Source: Datura wrightii
Lineage: Eukaryota > Streptophyta > Magnoliopsida > Solanales > Solanaceae
Direction of reading: 5' to 3'
Length of the DNA: 64,000 nt
Assembly: GCA_035772735.1 (NCBI GenBank)
Contig: JASDFA010000006.1
Coordinates: 66,666,001 to 66,730,000, forward strand
In this document: piece after piece, positions 22,103 to 34,751 of the stretch
Position numbering within the stretch: position 1 is the stretch's first letter
Layout of the letters: the number at the start of each line of letters is the position of its first letter
Program-made: the position numbers and the translations under genes
The notes under the pieces: model-generated
The model's database searches: none
Seen by the model: the letters and a program-made list of their open reading frames with translations, nothing else
Told to the model about the DNA's origin: nothing

Positions 22103-25100
22103 TGTAATGATCCGCCCGGTCCCCCGACCATCCTAGAGCGGGAGAGTTTAAAATTTTTGAAACTTTGAATAAAGTTCCCATAAAATAAAACAAAACGCGA
22201 GATGAACAAGTTTGAATAGGCTGAGTCACAATTCGGGTGGAACCAGGCTGATGTCTTCCATAGCGGGACTATCCCCGTCATAACGAAACCGCTGCAATGG
22301 TAAATGGTCTCGCTACAACAGCGACACAGACCAGAATTTCCCAATTATGTTTTAATTAGGATTTCAAAACCTAGCCTCTAGAAAGGGCTTAATAAAAATG
22401 CCCAGAAACAAAAAGTAGACTCTTTGGAATAAGGAGAAGAGCTAGGAGGTAAATATTCACCCTCCATAGCTAGAGACTCCCGCAAGAACTCAAGAACCGA
22501 TGTAAATATGCAACTGGAATGCCTCGATGATAGCTTGGTGTCCAGGTAGGCTATGGTTTACTCATATACGTGTTAGATTTTAAATAACTAAACATATATG
22601 TGCGTATAATTGATATGCATTGTGATCGATATAATTGAAATTAGAAAGATTTATTATTGAGTATTTAATTCGGTGAGATTTCGAGAAGGAAAGAAGTAGA
22701 AAAAGGGGTAGTGATACCCCCATGGTATGAGAACCCATAGGTGGAAATTGCAATAAAATTAGTCTATGTGGGAGGATGTACATGGAAGCAAATTGAGCGT
22801 GTGCAGAAGAATCTTTTGGTATTGTCATTAAATATGTGTAATTACTTATATAGTCATTCCTCTGAGATGGTAATCTTGAATGGTTAGTCATATAAATATC
22901 ATGTACTAAAAACGGTAATTGAGAGCTTAAGGGTGGACCCTGACTATTACAGAACGCGAGTTAAAACCCGTAAAGTTGATTAATGGATTATACATAATGA
23001 CTTGTATGTTTTGTGAGTGTTAATGTGTTGCTTGGATTTGTGGACATTGTTTGTGATGAATATTGCCCTGTTAAAATCAACTACCTAATTAGACCTGATG
23101 CGATGCGGTCTCTCGTGGGGGATGAGATAATGATGAGTTACAAAACGGGGAAGAAACAAATTATAAGAGGAGCTGGGAGGAAAACTAGTCATAGTACTGC
23201 CATCAGTATCGCTACAGCGAGACTATTGTGGTGATAGTAATATTGCTGCAGCGGAGTCCAAACCAGAGAGAGGGCCAAATTGAATTTTCTTGTGATGTAT
23301 TGATATAACTGAGATTATTATTTATTTGGTATGAAATTGGGTCCGAAACTTTGCATTTGGTTATATTTTTAGATATGTTTACATGTTTCTTGTTGTGTCT
23401 AAATTATTATTTATTGTACTATAATTTGCGTCCCGAGATTTAGGGGCGAGTTGGTAACGATCAAACGTGTGCATGAGATAATGTATGATATGGAATGGTA
23501 AATCTTTGATATGATGGTGAATGTGAGGCCTAGGTCCAAAGAGAAAGAAGTTCGATATGCAGAATGATTAGATCTAGACCCTGAATGAGGATTGGAGACA
23601 CGAGTGGCTCGTGCCTGAGGTGAGCATCTGGGTGAGCAGTATGAGAGAGCACACAGACAGGTATGGCTAAAAGACCATGCGGTTGAGTGTACGAATATGA
23701 GTACATAGACAGGTATGATGAAGGTTTCATACGATTGGGTGTACAATACATGGATTTCTAGAGTCCCCTGTAGGTTATGACTGGAAGGGCAAGCATAAGA
23801 TCCTATGGCATATGTGTACAGTGATATGACGGAGGCGCATGCCTGCATATCACCGACGGTATGATTTTGAAATAAGAGATTGAGCAGATAAGTTATGATA
23901 TGCATATGGTTGCAATGACAGAAAGGTACAGGTTTATAGTGTGATACGGGATATACCGATATGACATCGGGTATAGTATGAGAGATACAGTGCGCTAAGC
24001 AGGCGGTGTCATGGTACAGGTATGGTATTGCATAATTTGATTTGATCATGAGTACAGGTGTGTATTTTGTGACCTAGATCGGTATAGACTGAATTTTATA
24101 TTATGTTTTGTGATTGTCTATGAATAATTAAATTAATTGCATATTTGTGACTCAATTTTAGTAGTTCGGAGTATGGTGAAGGGAAAATGCTAGTATGACG
24201 AGTGCTGTTGTGAGCAACATTTGATAAATAAATTGTAGAAAAATGACCTGAATGGTAGGGGTAAAACTTATGCAAAATATAATTAAATCTGTTAGAGGAG
24301 ATAAGGGTCTATAATAAAATGAGAAGTTGGTTGACCGAGGGATATCGAATGGCAAAATGAATAGATGCATGGTAATAGCTCCATAATTGGTAGAAACCAG
24401 TATTTGGTCGATAGTAGTAAAGTAGAATAAAGATTAGAAATACTAAAGGTTAATAGGTGGAATGAAACAGAAGTAGACCAAGGAAAACAGAATTGCTGAA
24501 CTGTCGTAGGCATCGTTGCAGTGGCCAAGTCGCCGCAGCCTCGGGATCGCTGTAACGGACTGGGTACTCACCGCAGCGGGAATAGTTTTGAGGCAGATTT
24601 CAAGATTGATTGCTGACTAGAAATATAGGGTAATTGTAGGAACCTTGACGAGTCATAGGAGTTGATAATGTAGTTAATAAAACTTAATGGAATGTTGTAC
24701 AGTGAAGTATTTGTTAAGGGTATTACTGTCAATTGCTTATTAATTGTATGTTGTTATTTGAACTAATCTTAGTTAGCTGATGATGCTTACCAATACGTGT
24801 GGTGTACGATATTACCTTGATACACCTTTTGGTGTAGGTTGTGACAGGTTTGAAGTTTCTTGATTGGTGTGGATTATTCAGTATCAGCTTCCGTGTTCTT
24901 CTTTCCAGACGAAGCTGTGTCATTTTATCTTGTCATATATACTTTTAGAGCTCTTGTGCCTATCTAGACTAGATCTTTGGAGAGTCATGGTTTTTAGAAA
25001 TTGAGTTTTGTATCATACTATTATTGAATTTTGTAAGTTAATAAAAATATTTGGTTGTGTATGTAATGTTCCACAAGGGTTCTCCTATCAAGTAGAGTCT

Positions 25101-25139
25101 ATGTAGGTGCCTGCACAGCCGCCCATTTGGTTCGTGACA
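22103..25139 (+). repeat. Element A2 3' LTR
   Basis: 3037 bp from TGTAATGATCCG to TTCGTGACA. Co-linear with the A1 3' LTR. It contains three palindrome clusters at about 22255, 23205 and 24505. Confidence 0.82.
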
Positions 25140-25316
25140 CGCATATATATTATTTGTTTATACTAGTGTTTATTATAAGATGACTTTTAAACCTCGGGTA
25201 CATAATCGACTATGTAGAGGGTGAAAATTATTTGTTTGTGATATTGGTCTTATTGAAGGAGAGGAGCTACATTTTAGTTATCTTCCTATATAGCTTTTCT
25301 TCGTACAATGGGTTGA
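25140..25316 (+). pseudogene. B3-like exon, copy 1 (cut by element A2)
   Basis: Starts within the exon and reads MTFKPRVHNRLCRGWKLFV..GLIEGEELHFSY, ending at TGA 25314-25316. The pattern of hydrophobic strand, GW..F, G-E-E-L-x-F matches the second half of plant B3 DNA-binding domains (REM type). The resemblance is by eye only. Confidence 0.4.
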
Positions 25317-26094
25317 TCTATATTTTTTTTAATTTGTTAAAATGTATTGTTTGCCCTGTTTTTTTTAATCTTCTATAATAGAATTGTCTTTTTAATTTCT
25401 ATATTTTAAGTATTTAGAATGGTTTTTAATTTTTTTTACTAACAAATCAGACGTTATGCTTGAGGTTACAAGTTATACCACCAAGACAGTATTTGAACTA
25501 CTTAAGTGATAAATTATGACAAATTAAACTAACGCCATCACTTATGAGTTTAATTACATAAGTTGTGCCTTTACGGTACAAATGAAAATGGAAAAAAAAA
25601 TTTAATGCATTAGTTGCGTATCTTTGCAGTCACACAACAAATTTAAATAATAAAAAAAGATTTGAGTATTCATTTCTACTGGAAAAGTAATAATAATAAA
25701 TATGAAGAAATATAAATAATAAAGAACGATGCATCGCAACTATTCATTTCAACTGAAAAATAGCAGTAAAAACTTTTTTAAATATAAATATACATACCGC
25801 ACTTCTATAATTTTCACACCATCCCATTACTTATTCACCAGAAGATTACATAGTAAAATCATGACTAAAACACACAAGTTATTTCAGAAGGCATAAGATG
25901 TAGATGTAGGAAGTTTATGGATGAAAAAAATGAAATCATGCCCCAGAGGCATAAGTTAATCAAAATTCCTATGTCCTAAGGTGTAGGTGTGCCAATTGTC
26001 AGTTATTTCCTGTTGAGGCTTAAGATCAATTTTCAAAAGTCATGCCTTAACTTATAAAATTATCCCGATAGTTTATAAGTTCAAATTGCACAAG

Positions 26095-26225
26095 TTATGC
26101 CTTCAACCCCGTCAGGGGTCACTAGCTCAAGCTCAGGGATACAAGCCCCAGGTGAGAGAGATTACTTACCCTTTACAGGCGCTGCAGGAAGAACCACCTA
26201 GGAAAGTGCATGGTAAGAATAATGC
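26095..26225 (+). pseudogene. Captured gypsy gag zinc-knuckle fragment
   Basis: Contains PQVREITYPL, the same residues as the family C gag (about 46187-46216). In a shifted frame CRKNHLGKCMV follows, the second half of a CX2CX4HX4C zinc knuckle. No other retroelement sequence surrounds it. Confidence 0.55.
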
Positions 26226-27398
26226 CTTAAGTCACATGTTAAAAGAAAACTATTCGATTGAAAAAAATAAAATTATGCCACAAAGGCACAAGTTAATACA
26301 AATCACACTTTAATGCATGAATTCATTTGTACAAGTTATTCCTAAGTAATTATTTTTGAATTGTGCAAAATACGCCATAATGGCATGATTTTTCTTTATA
26401 TAGTGGCATGTGCTTAAGTTTTGTGCACTTGTATAGTCATGCCTTAAAAAAATCACGTCTTAAGGGATGATCTCAATTTGTACAAGTTGTGCCTTAAGAA
26501 GTCATTAATTTCCATTGACAACTTACGACTTTATTAGAGAAATAAATTTATATTTATTACACATAGTTTTAAGAAAATTGAGTACTTTCTTAGGAAAAGA
26601 ATATGCAATTCTTTTTAACTTTTTCGTGCTTGAATTGTCAATATCAATGACAAAAGTTAATGAAGATAGAATCAATTTCTCTGCTACAAGTTTGCATAAA
26701 AAAATAAAATCACGCCCCAAACACACAAGTCGTGGCAGAAGGCACAATTCCCAGATCAAGAAACTTTATTTCACTAAAAAAAATAATATTATGCCCCAAA
26801 AAGCATAAGTTAAAAGAAATCACACCTCAAGACATGAGCTCATTGCACAAGTTGTGCCATAATAACTCTTTTTTTTTAATTACACAAGGTACGACTTACA
26901 AAAAATAACCCCTTAAGGCATGAATTCAATAGTTAAATCCTCATCATTCAAGCAGAACTTACGATCTTATTGGAAAAATAAATTCATATTTAAATGCATA
27001 GTTTTAAAAAATTTGAGTACTTCTCCAAATGAAGAATATACGATTTTTTTTGGCTTTTTCGTGATTGAATTGTCAATATCAATAACAAAAGTTAATTAAG
27101 ATAGAATCAGTTCCCCTACATGTAAATAGAGAATATCTTTTCAATTCTATAAATACCCTTTTATGATGTTCTTGATGAAAATGCACCATACAAAAATAAC
27201 TTTTTATTTGTATTTTTGTAAGATAGAATCAATATAAGAAATGTTTGGCTGTTTTACCAAAAACTAACCAAATCCTACCTGCAGCAAGATGATTTCGTAT
27301 GTTTAAAATTTTTCACACACTAAATTTTCTTTAATTCATTTCATTCCTATTTGGGAATTATACTGGTAATAATAGTAATTATTTTAATTTCATTGCAG

Positions 27399-27625
27399 AT
27401 AAGTCCAAGTTCCATTATTCCTTTCCTCCAGTGAACGAGTGTGACGCATATATATTGTTTGATTCTACTAGTGTTTATTATAAGATGACTTTTATGCCTA
27501 GGGTATATAATCGACTTTGTAGAGATTGAAAATCATTTGTTCGTGAAATTGGTATGATGGAAGGAGAGGAGCTGCATTTTAGTTATAGTGAGGATCGTTT
27601 AGTTTTTAATGTTATAATGGGTTGA
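27399..27625 (+). pseudogene. B3-like exon, copy 2
   Basis: Preceded by a good acceptor (TTTCATTGCAG). Reads YILFDSTSVYYKMTFMPRVY, then a stop in place of the Trp, then SFVREIGMMEGEELHFSY and a TGA at 27623-27625. Best preserved of three copies. Resembles the C-terminal half of a B3 domain; unverified. Confidence 0.42.
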
Positions 27626-28759
27626 TCTATGTTATTTTTTATTTGTTAAAATGTATTGTTTGTCCTATTTCTTTTTTATCTTCTATAATAGAGTTGTCTT
27701 TTTTATTTCTATATTTTTAGTATTTACAATGATTTTGAATCTTTTTTTACTAACAAATTAAAAGTTATGTCTAAGGTTATAAGTTATGCCACCAAGAGTA
27801 TTTGGAATACTTAAGTGACAAGTTGTGAAACTAACATCGTCAGTTATGAGTTTAATTGCACAAGTTGGTACAAATGAAAATAAAAAAAAATTAATGTATT
27901 AGTTGCGTAACAGATCTAAATAATAAAGAACGATTTGAGTATTCATTTCTACTGAAAAAGTAGTAGTAATAAATTAGAAGGAATATAAATAATAAAGAAC
28001 GATGTGAACACAACTTTTCATTTCAACTGATATAATAGTAATAACTTTTTAATTCAAATATAAATATACATATCGCGCTTCTATAATTTTCACACCATCT
28101 TATTAATTATTCACCACAAGATTACATAGTAAAATCATGACTAATTAGGCATAATTTATTTCAGAAGGCATAACTTTTGGATATAGGAAGTTTTAATCAT
28201 GAAAAACAAATGAAATCATGCCCCAAATGCACAAGTTATGTTAGAAGGCGCACATCACTGATTCACATGGAAAAAAATTAAATTACATCCAAATTCATAA
28301 GTTATGTCATAAGGCGTAAGTTGTAGACGTAAGAAGTTATTAATTTTTTTGAAAAAAGAATCATGACCAAAATGAACTATTTATTTATATTTTTAATTTT
28401 TACAATGACTTTGAATCTCTTTTTTCTTTTTATTTTAATTGTACTAGTTTATTTTTGAAAATTAAAAAAATTAATGCATTAATTGTTGTAGTTATGCCAA
28501 AAGGTGTATTTTTTAAATCACAGAATATATTTTTTAATAATAAAAAATAATTTGACTATTCATTTCTACTGAAAATATAATACTAATAAATTTGAATAGA
28601 TGTAAAGAATAAAGAACGATGTGACGCGACTCTTCATTTCACCTTGAAAGTACTAGTAATGAATTTCTAATTCAACTATAAATATACATACTCAGATTGC
28701 TTAATTTTCACATCATCTCATATTCTCATTACTTATTTACTAAAGATTAGATACTTAAA

Positions 28760-28975
28760 ATGAATAACCAAAATGGTAATGCCACTTGGGATTACGTTGT
28801 CCTTAGGGATAATATCAACACCCTCCAAACTTTCGTTGACCGGTTGTTTGGTGAATTATGGGTGTTAAGGCACGCCCTACTTAAAGATCTGCGCTTTATA
28901 CGAGTGTTGATTGAGGGAGAAGTCGATAACCTCCCAACTGCGACGACAATGATAACTAGTAGTAATTCTTTTTAA
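28760..28975 (+). CDS. Small unidentified ORF with TATA box upstream
   Basis: 71 codons starting MNNQNGNATWDYVVLRDNIN and ending in a Ser-rich tail. A TATAAATA word lies about 80 bp upstream (near 28678), followed by a leader that is repeated without the ORF near 25800-25860 and 28080-28140. It could be exon 1 of the gene whose last exon is the B3-like block at 29861. I do not recognise the protein. It lies in decayed repeat DNA, so it may be chance. Confidence 0.3.
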   Translation: MNNQNGNATWDYVVLRDNINTLQTFVDRLFGELWVLRHALLKDLRFIRVLIEGEVDNLPTATTMITSSNSF

Positions 28976-29860
28976 TGTTTTTGTTTTTGTAATTTTAGTT
29001 TTTAATGTTTACTAAAAACTTAATATCATGTTCTATGTAAGCTTTTTCTCTTTATGTGTTATTTAATATAATATGCTATATTTTTGTTTTTTTTTGTCTA
29101 TTATATATATTTTCAATTTATTTTTATAATTTATTTAACATTTAAAAGAGATTGAAATCATTCACTTATTGATAAAGTTATGGCATAAGGCATAATTTAT
29201 TGATGTAGGAAGTTTTAATCATGAATAGAGAAAATGAAATCACGCCCAAAGGCACAAGTTATGCTAGAAGGCACATCTTTCAGATCCACATTGAAAAAAT
29301 TAAATCACGTCCAAATGCATAAGTTTTACATATATTGAAGTTATGTATTTTAAGAAAAAAAATCATGCCCCAAAGTTATACTTTATATCAGACGGCATAA
29401 GTTATAGGCGTAGCAAGTTATTCATTAAGGAAAAAAATTAAGACCAAAAGGCACAATTAATTAAAAAAATAATTTCATATTTATTATGCATAGTTTCAAA
29501 AATTTTGAGTACTTTTCCAGGAAAAGAATATACAATTTTCTTTTTTACTTTTTTGTAGTTGAATTTTCAATATCAATGACAAAAGTTAATGACGATTGAA
29601 TAAATTTCTCTGTTGCATCTAAACAAAGAACATCTCTTCAGTTTTATAAATACTTTTGTATGAAACAATAATTTATTTTCAATTAAACAATATCAAAAAT
29701 ATTTGACTATTTCACCAAAAATTGACCAAATCATATCTTGAGCATAATGATTTCGTATGTTAAAATTTTTTACGTAATAAATTTCTTTAATTCATTTCAT
29801 TCCTATTGTGCATTTTATTTATAATAATACTAATTAATTTAATTTTATTACTGATATTTT

Positions 29861-30086
29861 CAAATTTCATTAACCTTTCCTCCCAGACAAGGAATGGGAT
29901 GCATATATATTATTTAATAATAAAAGAATTAGTTACAAAATAATTTTCAAGCCTGGTGTATAAAATTAATTTTATAAAGGGTGGATATTTTTTGCTCGTG
30001 ACATTGGTCTAATGGAAGAAGATAATCTGAACTTCTGTTATATGTCAGATGATGGTGATTTATTTTTCCTTGTTACATTGCTTTGA
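29861..30086 (+). pseudogene. B3-like exon, copy 3
   Basis: Reads EWDAYILFNNKRISYKIIF, two stops, then YKGWIFFARDIGLMEEDNLN and FCYMSDDGDLFFLVTLL before TGA at 30084-30086. Same exon as copies 1 and 2, but more diverged. Confidence 0.42.
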
Positions 30087-31744
30087 TCAAAATTTAAGTA
30101 TATATATATATTTGGTTAAAATGTACTTTTTTATATATTTTTTAAAAATGATAATTGTGTTTTTTATTTCTATACTTTTAGTTTTTAACAATGGCTTTGA
30201 AATTTTTTTTTATTCATAACAAATTAGAAGTTATGTCTGAAGTAATAAGTTACGCCACCAAAATAATATTTGAACTAGTTAGGTGACAAATTATGTCACA
30301 AAGACAATTTATTTCAGAAGACATATTATGTAGATGTTAGGAGTTTATAGACGAAAAAATGAAATCATGCTCAGACAAGTTAATTAATGTCTGCCCTGTC
30401 AGGCGTAGGTGTGCTTATTGTTATATTTTACCAATTGATGCTTAAGTTCAACTTCACAAGTTATGTCTTAAGTTATGAAATTATTCTAACAGTCTACGAT
30501 TTTCAATTGCATAAATTATGCCTTATGGCAAGAATAAATGTCATAACGCATGCTTTAAGGCACAAATTGATGAATTTATGCTGCCATTTAGAAATTTAAT
30601 TATACATTAATTAATTTAATTAGATTTACGGATGCGAAGAATTATGCCATAAAGATAGAAGGCATAAGATGTAGATATAGGGTTGAAAAAATTTAATAAT
30701 GCCCCAAAGGCACAAGTTAATCAATTAATTAAGCTACTTATTTAACTTAATTAGTTTTAATGAATGCGAAGTTGCCGTAAAATTTACTATTGTATTAAAA
30801 AAAGCTCAATCAATGTTATTAGTAGCAAAATCGTTATTCAATTTTCATTTATTCAAGTATTTAGGCAGTTTCACATTTTTAAGAATTAACAAGTTTAATC
30901 AATTCAAGTTAAGACTTGCCTTTTTGCCGATGTAAATTTTGGTGCAGATCGAGTCTTTCAGTCATCTGTTGTTGAAGTCGATCATTTCGACGAAATTCTG
31001 GTGTTACAGAAATAAAGTAAAAAATTTCACCCATCAATGAATAAGATAGAAGTTATACAGAAAGATCGAGTGATACCATTAGATTACTCTTTTCAAATCA
31101 CACAATAGCTATTCAGGTTGAAGTTGTTGCTTATGGTTTGAAATAAATTTGTGAAGTGGTTACCAGAGGAAAAAAAGAAAAGTTTCATATAGTTTTGTAT
31201 CATTTTCTTTTATCAATAGAAGATGTAAGCATATTTATAATTTTTGACAAAGCTATAAAGTATGCGATTACGCATAGGCATACTTTATAGATGTTATTAG
31301 TTTTATTACTAATAAACTTTGCCAGTTAAGTTTATCATCTTATACAATTATTTATTTTTTAATTTTGATTTTTTTTTTATTCTTTTTTATGCTAATATGA
31401 GTTGTAACAATATAGTAATATAGAATCAAATTCTATAATTCAAAATTTATTTTTAATATATATTTTTAAAATCATAAATGTTTTTCCTTTAAGTCGCAAC
31501 ATTGAGGTATAATCATCAGATCAGATTTTGTTACTATAGTAAAGATTTATCTCATTTTTATATATTCTCTGAGCTGAAATTTTTTAGATATATTATGCTG
31601 GAAATTAAATATAAAAAATTCCCACATCAAAATGTTATAGAATATATAATATCAAATCTTTCTGTAATTTGCAAACATCAAATTCTTTTTATTGAATTTT
31701 TCTTTTTCTGTATCTTCTCACGTGTGAATTTAGAGCTGGACTAT

Positions 31745-34266
31745 AGTTATAGGACGTCCTAGTGTGTCCAAAGAACTTGCATCTGTCACATCTGAATGTG
31801 TATTATGTTGGTTAGCATCATGGACGATATCTTTTTATTTATTTTCTTCCAGACCTTATTTTAGCATCTTATAGGGTTATGTTGATTCCCATGACGACTT
31901 CTGTAATAGTCCACGAGTCTTCATTCCCAACTGAACTGATTTCTCCTTTATACGTCTTTTGTCAGGCTTTCTTTTTGAACCAGTTTGAACAGTAGATAGA
32001 TTTTGGAAAACTTCTTTTATCTATGACTTCCATGGCGTGAGTGCACGATAACTCAACAGTTTGAAATTCCAAGCAATCACAAGTCATGTTCTTTATATCC
32101 ATGTTAAATTGCAATCCTTCATCTGTGATGACGTATTTTACTGTAGTGACATTCTCAACCTGTGGGAAGAAATAACATAAGTGAGCAATATAATATTTTT
32201 ATCTCTATCTTAAAAGTTGTTCTCATATACACAAAATAGGTATTTATTCATTTCCGTGAGGCAATTGTTGTTGGTAAAGAACTCTTACTTTCATCTTGAA
32301 ACCTTTAGTTATCTTTTTAATCAGAGTCTTTTATGCCTAAAATGCTAGGTCGTAGGATGGTCCTATTGCAACCATTATTATCTGAGAAGCCAACTTTACA
32401 GTTTGTTCTGTATGTAATCTATATATGCCAATATTGGGATTTTCCTTACTTTTGTCAACATAACATTCATTGACTCCATATTATTTCTTGTGAGCATGTT
32501 GTAACACCTGTTGGTGTGAAATAAACGTGCCCATCTTTCAAGTGTTTCATCTTCTAAGTATTTTACAACCTTTGGGTGAATCTGTTGTATGTGTGACATG
32601 TAAGTAGTAAAATTTTCTTATTTGTAGGTAGTTGTTGCATTGTAGAATAGTGTGATAATTACTTTAGATGTGAACCATTTCTTTAAGTTTTTCTCCATGT
32701 GGTAGATGCATAGCTCATGATGGCAATCTAAATACTCTTCCTTGATTGCATGCGTTATTGCTGAATGGTGATCTGAGAGAATTGATAGGTTATCCCACCT
32801 AGCAAATGCTCTTTTCATTATTTAAAGAACCACCAGTACCATTCATTGTTCTAGGAGTCTGCGATTGCAAACGCCAGAGGGAATATGTTGTTTCCATCCT
32901 TTGCTACTGCTATGAAAAGCACGCCACGATATTTTGACTTCAAGAATGTTGCATACACCATTATTATTGGTCTGCAATATTTTCAACCATCAATTGATGC
33001 CCTAGAAGAGAAAAAGGCATATAAAAATTTACCGTCATTAATCCATTCTAAGTTTATGTGTGTTACGGGATATCTCTCCATCATGTGAAGGTATTTTAAC
33101 AACATCTTGTAGTTATTTTTTGGGCCCCCTCTGATCAAATCATAAGCATGTTGCAGGGAAGAACATGCTATGTGGTAACCAATGTGCAAGTCATACCTGC
33201 TTCTCATTTTCTCCATTATAAATTTTGAAGAAGTCTCTTATAATTTGTGACATACAATCTCTGTTATGCAGTCACATATGAACCTTGATGTCACGTTTCT
33301 CATGTCAGAGGTAATGAAGTCAATGGAGCAGGTGTATCTTTTTTTAAATTTAACTACTTGAAAGTTTTGAATTCTTCAACCTTGACTATGGAAGCACCAA
33401 ATACAGTTCTTATCAAGACACCCGATGTAAAACCTCTTTTTGCATGACTTTTGCATCATGTACTATTAATGTTGTGTGATTGCAATATTACTCATGCACT
33501 TCTTAGTACCATCCTTGTTTTCAAAAACAACCCCCAATGTACCTCATCCAATAATATGCTTGGTGTCAAAATTATTGTCTCCATTTGTAGTCTCTTCCGG
33601 TTGACTATCTTTTTAACATTTGACGGTTCTCCTTGAGTTTGTTCCACTATTTGAACTTCCATTGAATTTTCTACTCCGAAAAACTCTAAAGGTAGTGGAG
33701 TATGGATCTCTTCAATAATATCCACTCGCATATCATTGGATATAAATTCTTTTGGATCTTCTGGTATTATGTTGGGTGTGAGATGTTCAATCTCTAATGA
33801 ACTCTCACCTATCTAAGTATGAAAAAGGAGTTCTCGTCAGAAGTGCTAACTGCATCTCTGTTTTCTTCATAAGTAAGGTAGAGTTGTTCTTGTGCATCAT
33901 TTTCTTCTATCTGCTCTCCTTCTTTTTGCTGTACAATACTATTATTACTTGTTTGTAATGTGCAGCGCTGCACCTCACTTGTAATATACTCCAATATGAA
34001 ACAAAAATTCTTGAGCGACAATTATTTTTTAGAAAAGGCATGCAAGTGTTAAGCTCATCATCATTTGTTACACGCATTCCTTTGGATATTTTCTCATTAG
34101 TATCAAACCATATGTTTGCTTCTATATCTGAACCCAATATCTGCTGCCTAAATTCTCTGAAGGTCACACCATCCTTGACAAGTAATAATTTTGTCTCATT
34201 AACCACATACTTGTACTTTGCAGTCCATTTACCATTTAAACCTATGTATATGCAGGTTGTTGTCAT
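31745..34266 (-). pseudogene. MuDR-type MULE transposase, decayed
   Basis: Read leftward from 34266: an N-terminal domain beginning MTTTCIYIGLNGKWTAKYKY, an acidic spacer, a DNA-binding region with NKDGTKKC (about 33510), and a transposase core around 32880-33216 (HIGYHIACSSLQHAYDLI, then YATFLKSKYRGVLFIAVAKDGN). SILSDHHSAI follows at about 32780. A SWIM finger CDC..CTHAM lies at 32030-32090, and a zinc knuckle CDRCKFFGH at about 31750-31800. The first catalytic Asp, expected in VDATFLK, is Tyr. Numerous stops and frameshifts. This is the only transposase in the locus. Confidence 0.9.
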
Positions 34267-34506
34267 AGTTAAAATTCCTGCATAAAGAAAAATTCAGTTG
34301 ACCAAGAAACACTAATATTTTTTTTTGAAATAAAATGCACAACTTATGTCAGAGGCATAAGTTATAAAATGTAGGAAGTTATTGCATTGAAAAAATAAAT
34401 TGAAATCATACCCATATGCCACAACTTGTGGCAGAAGGCGTGAGTTTAGATTTTTGAAAAATATTCCATTGAGAAAAAGAAATCCCGCCTCAAATGCTCA
34501 AGTTAT

Positions 34507-34705
34507 TGTTACACCCCATAAGTTCCTGTTGTTTAAATAGATACATGTATACGTATGTTCAGAGTTTTGGAGTACGATGCATACGAAAAAGGGTTCGGGG
34601 AATGAACACACGAGCAAGGTATCGAGCAAGCAGGAGCTCGAAGCCCGAGGCAGGGCACAAGGAGCAACGCGATGGGTGGCGCGTCGCACCTCCCCTCCAC
34701 CGCCT

Positions 34706-34751
<46 letters not shown>

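Larger units (their letters stand above)
16130..25139 (+). mobile_element. Family A LTR element A2 (host of A1 and of a solo LTR)
   Basis: The remaining 791 bp of the 5' LTR is 16130-16920. A perfect PBS TGGTATCAGAGC is at 16924-16935. The internal region is 16921-22102 (about 3.1 kb once the solo LTR is removed), and the 3' LTR is 22103-25139 ending GTGACA. The internal region carries the same antisense ORF as A1 and no sense pol. After 25139 the sequence is a B3-like exon repeat also present at 27440, showing that A2 inserted into that repeat. Confidence 0.82.
25140..31740. repeat. AT-rich repeat-laden left part of a MULE-like locus
   Basis: Very AT-rich DNA with dozens of copies of short words such as GGCATAAGTTAT, CACAAGTTATG and AATCATGCCC, all in the same orientation. 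Longer units of about 2.3-2.45 kb recur, starting near 25140, 27437 and 29887 (each with a GCATATATATT exon-like block). A TATA/leader block, TATAAATATACATA, recurs near 25785, 28067 and 28678. The same words reappear right of the transposase (34330-34500) and beyond the inserted element B (50773-51850). 31000-31740 holds no gene I can support. Confidence 0.7.

Noticed and set aside
21856..22344. 162-codon minus-strand ORF across the start of the A2 3' LTR
   Set aside because: It crosses the internal/LTR boundary and has no counterpart in A1.
23411..24049. 212-codon minus-strand ORF
   Set aside because: It lies in the A2 3' LTR; the homologous A1 LTR has no such frame, and the protein has no recognisable pattern.
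25140..31000. Possible CRISPR-like or centromeric satellite array
   Set aside because: The repeated words have irregular spacing and sequence, the genome is a plant nucleus, and no fixed monomer length typical of centromere satellites is seen.
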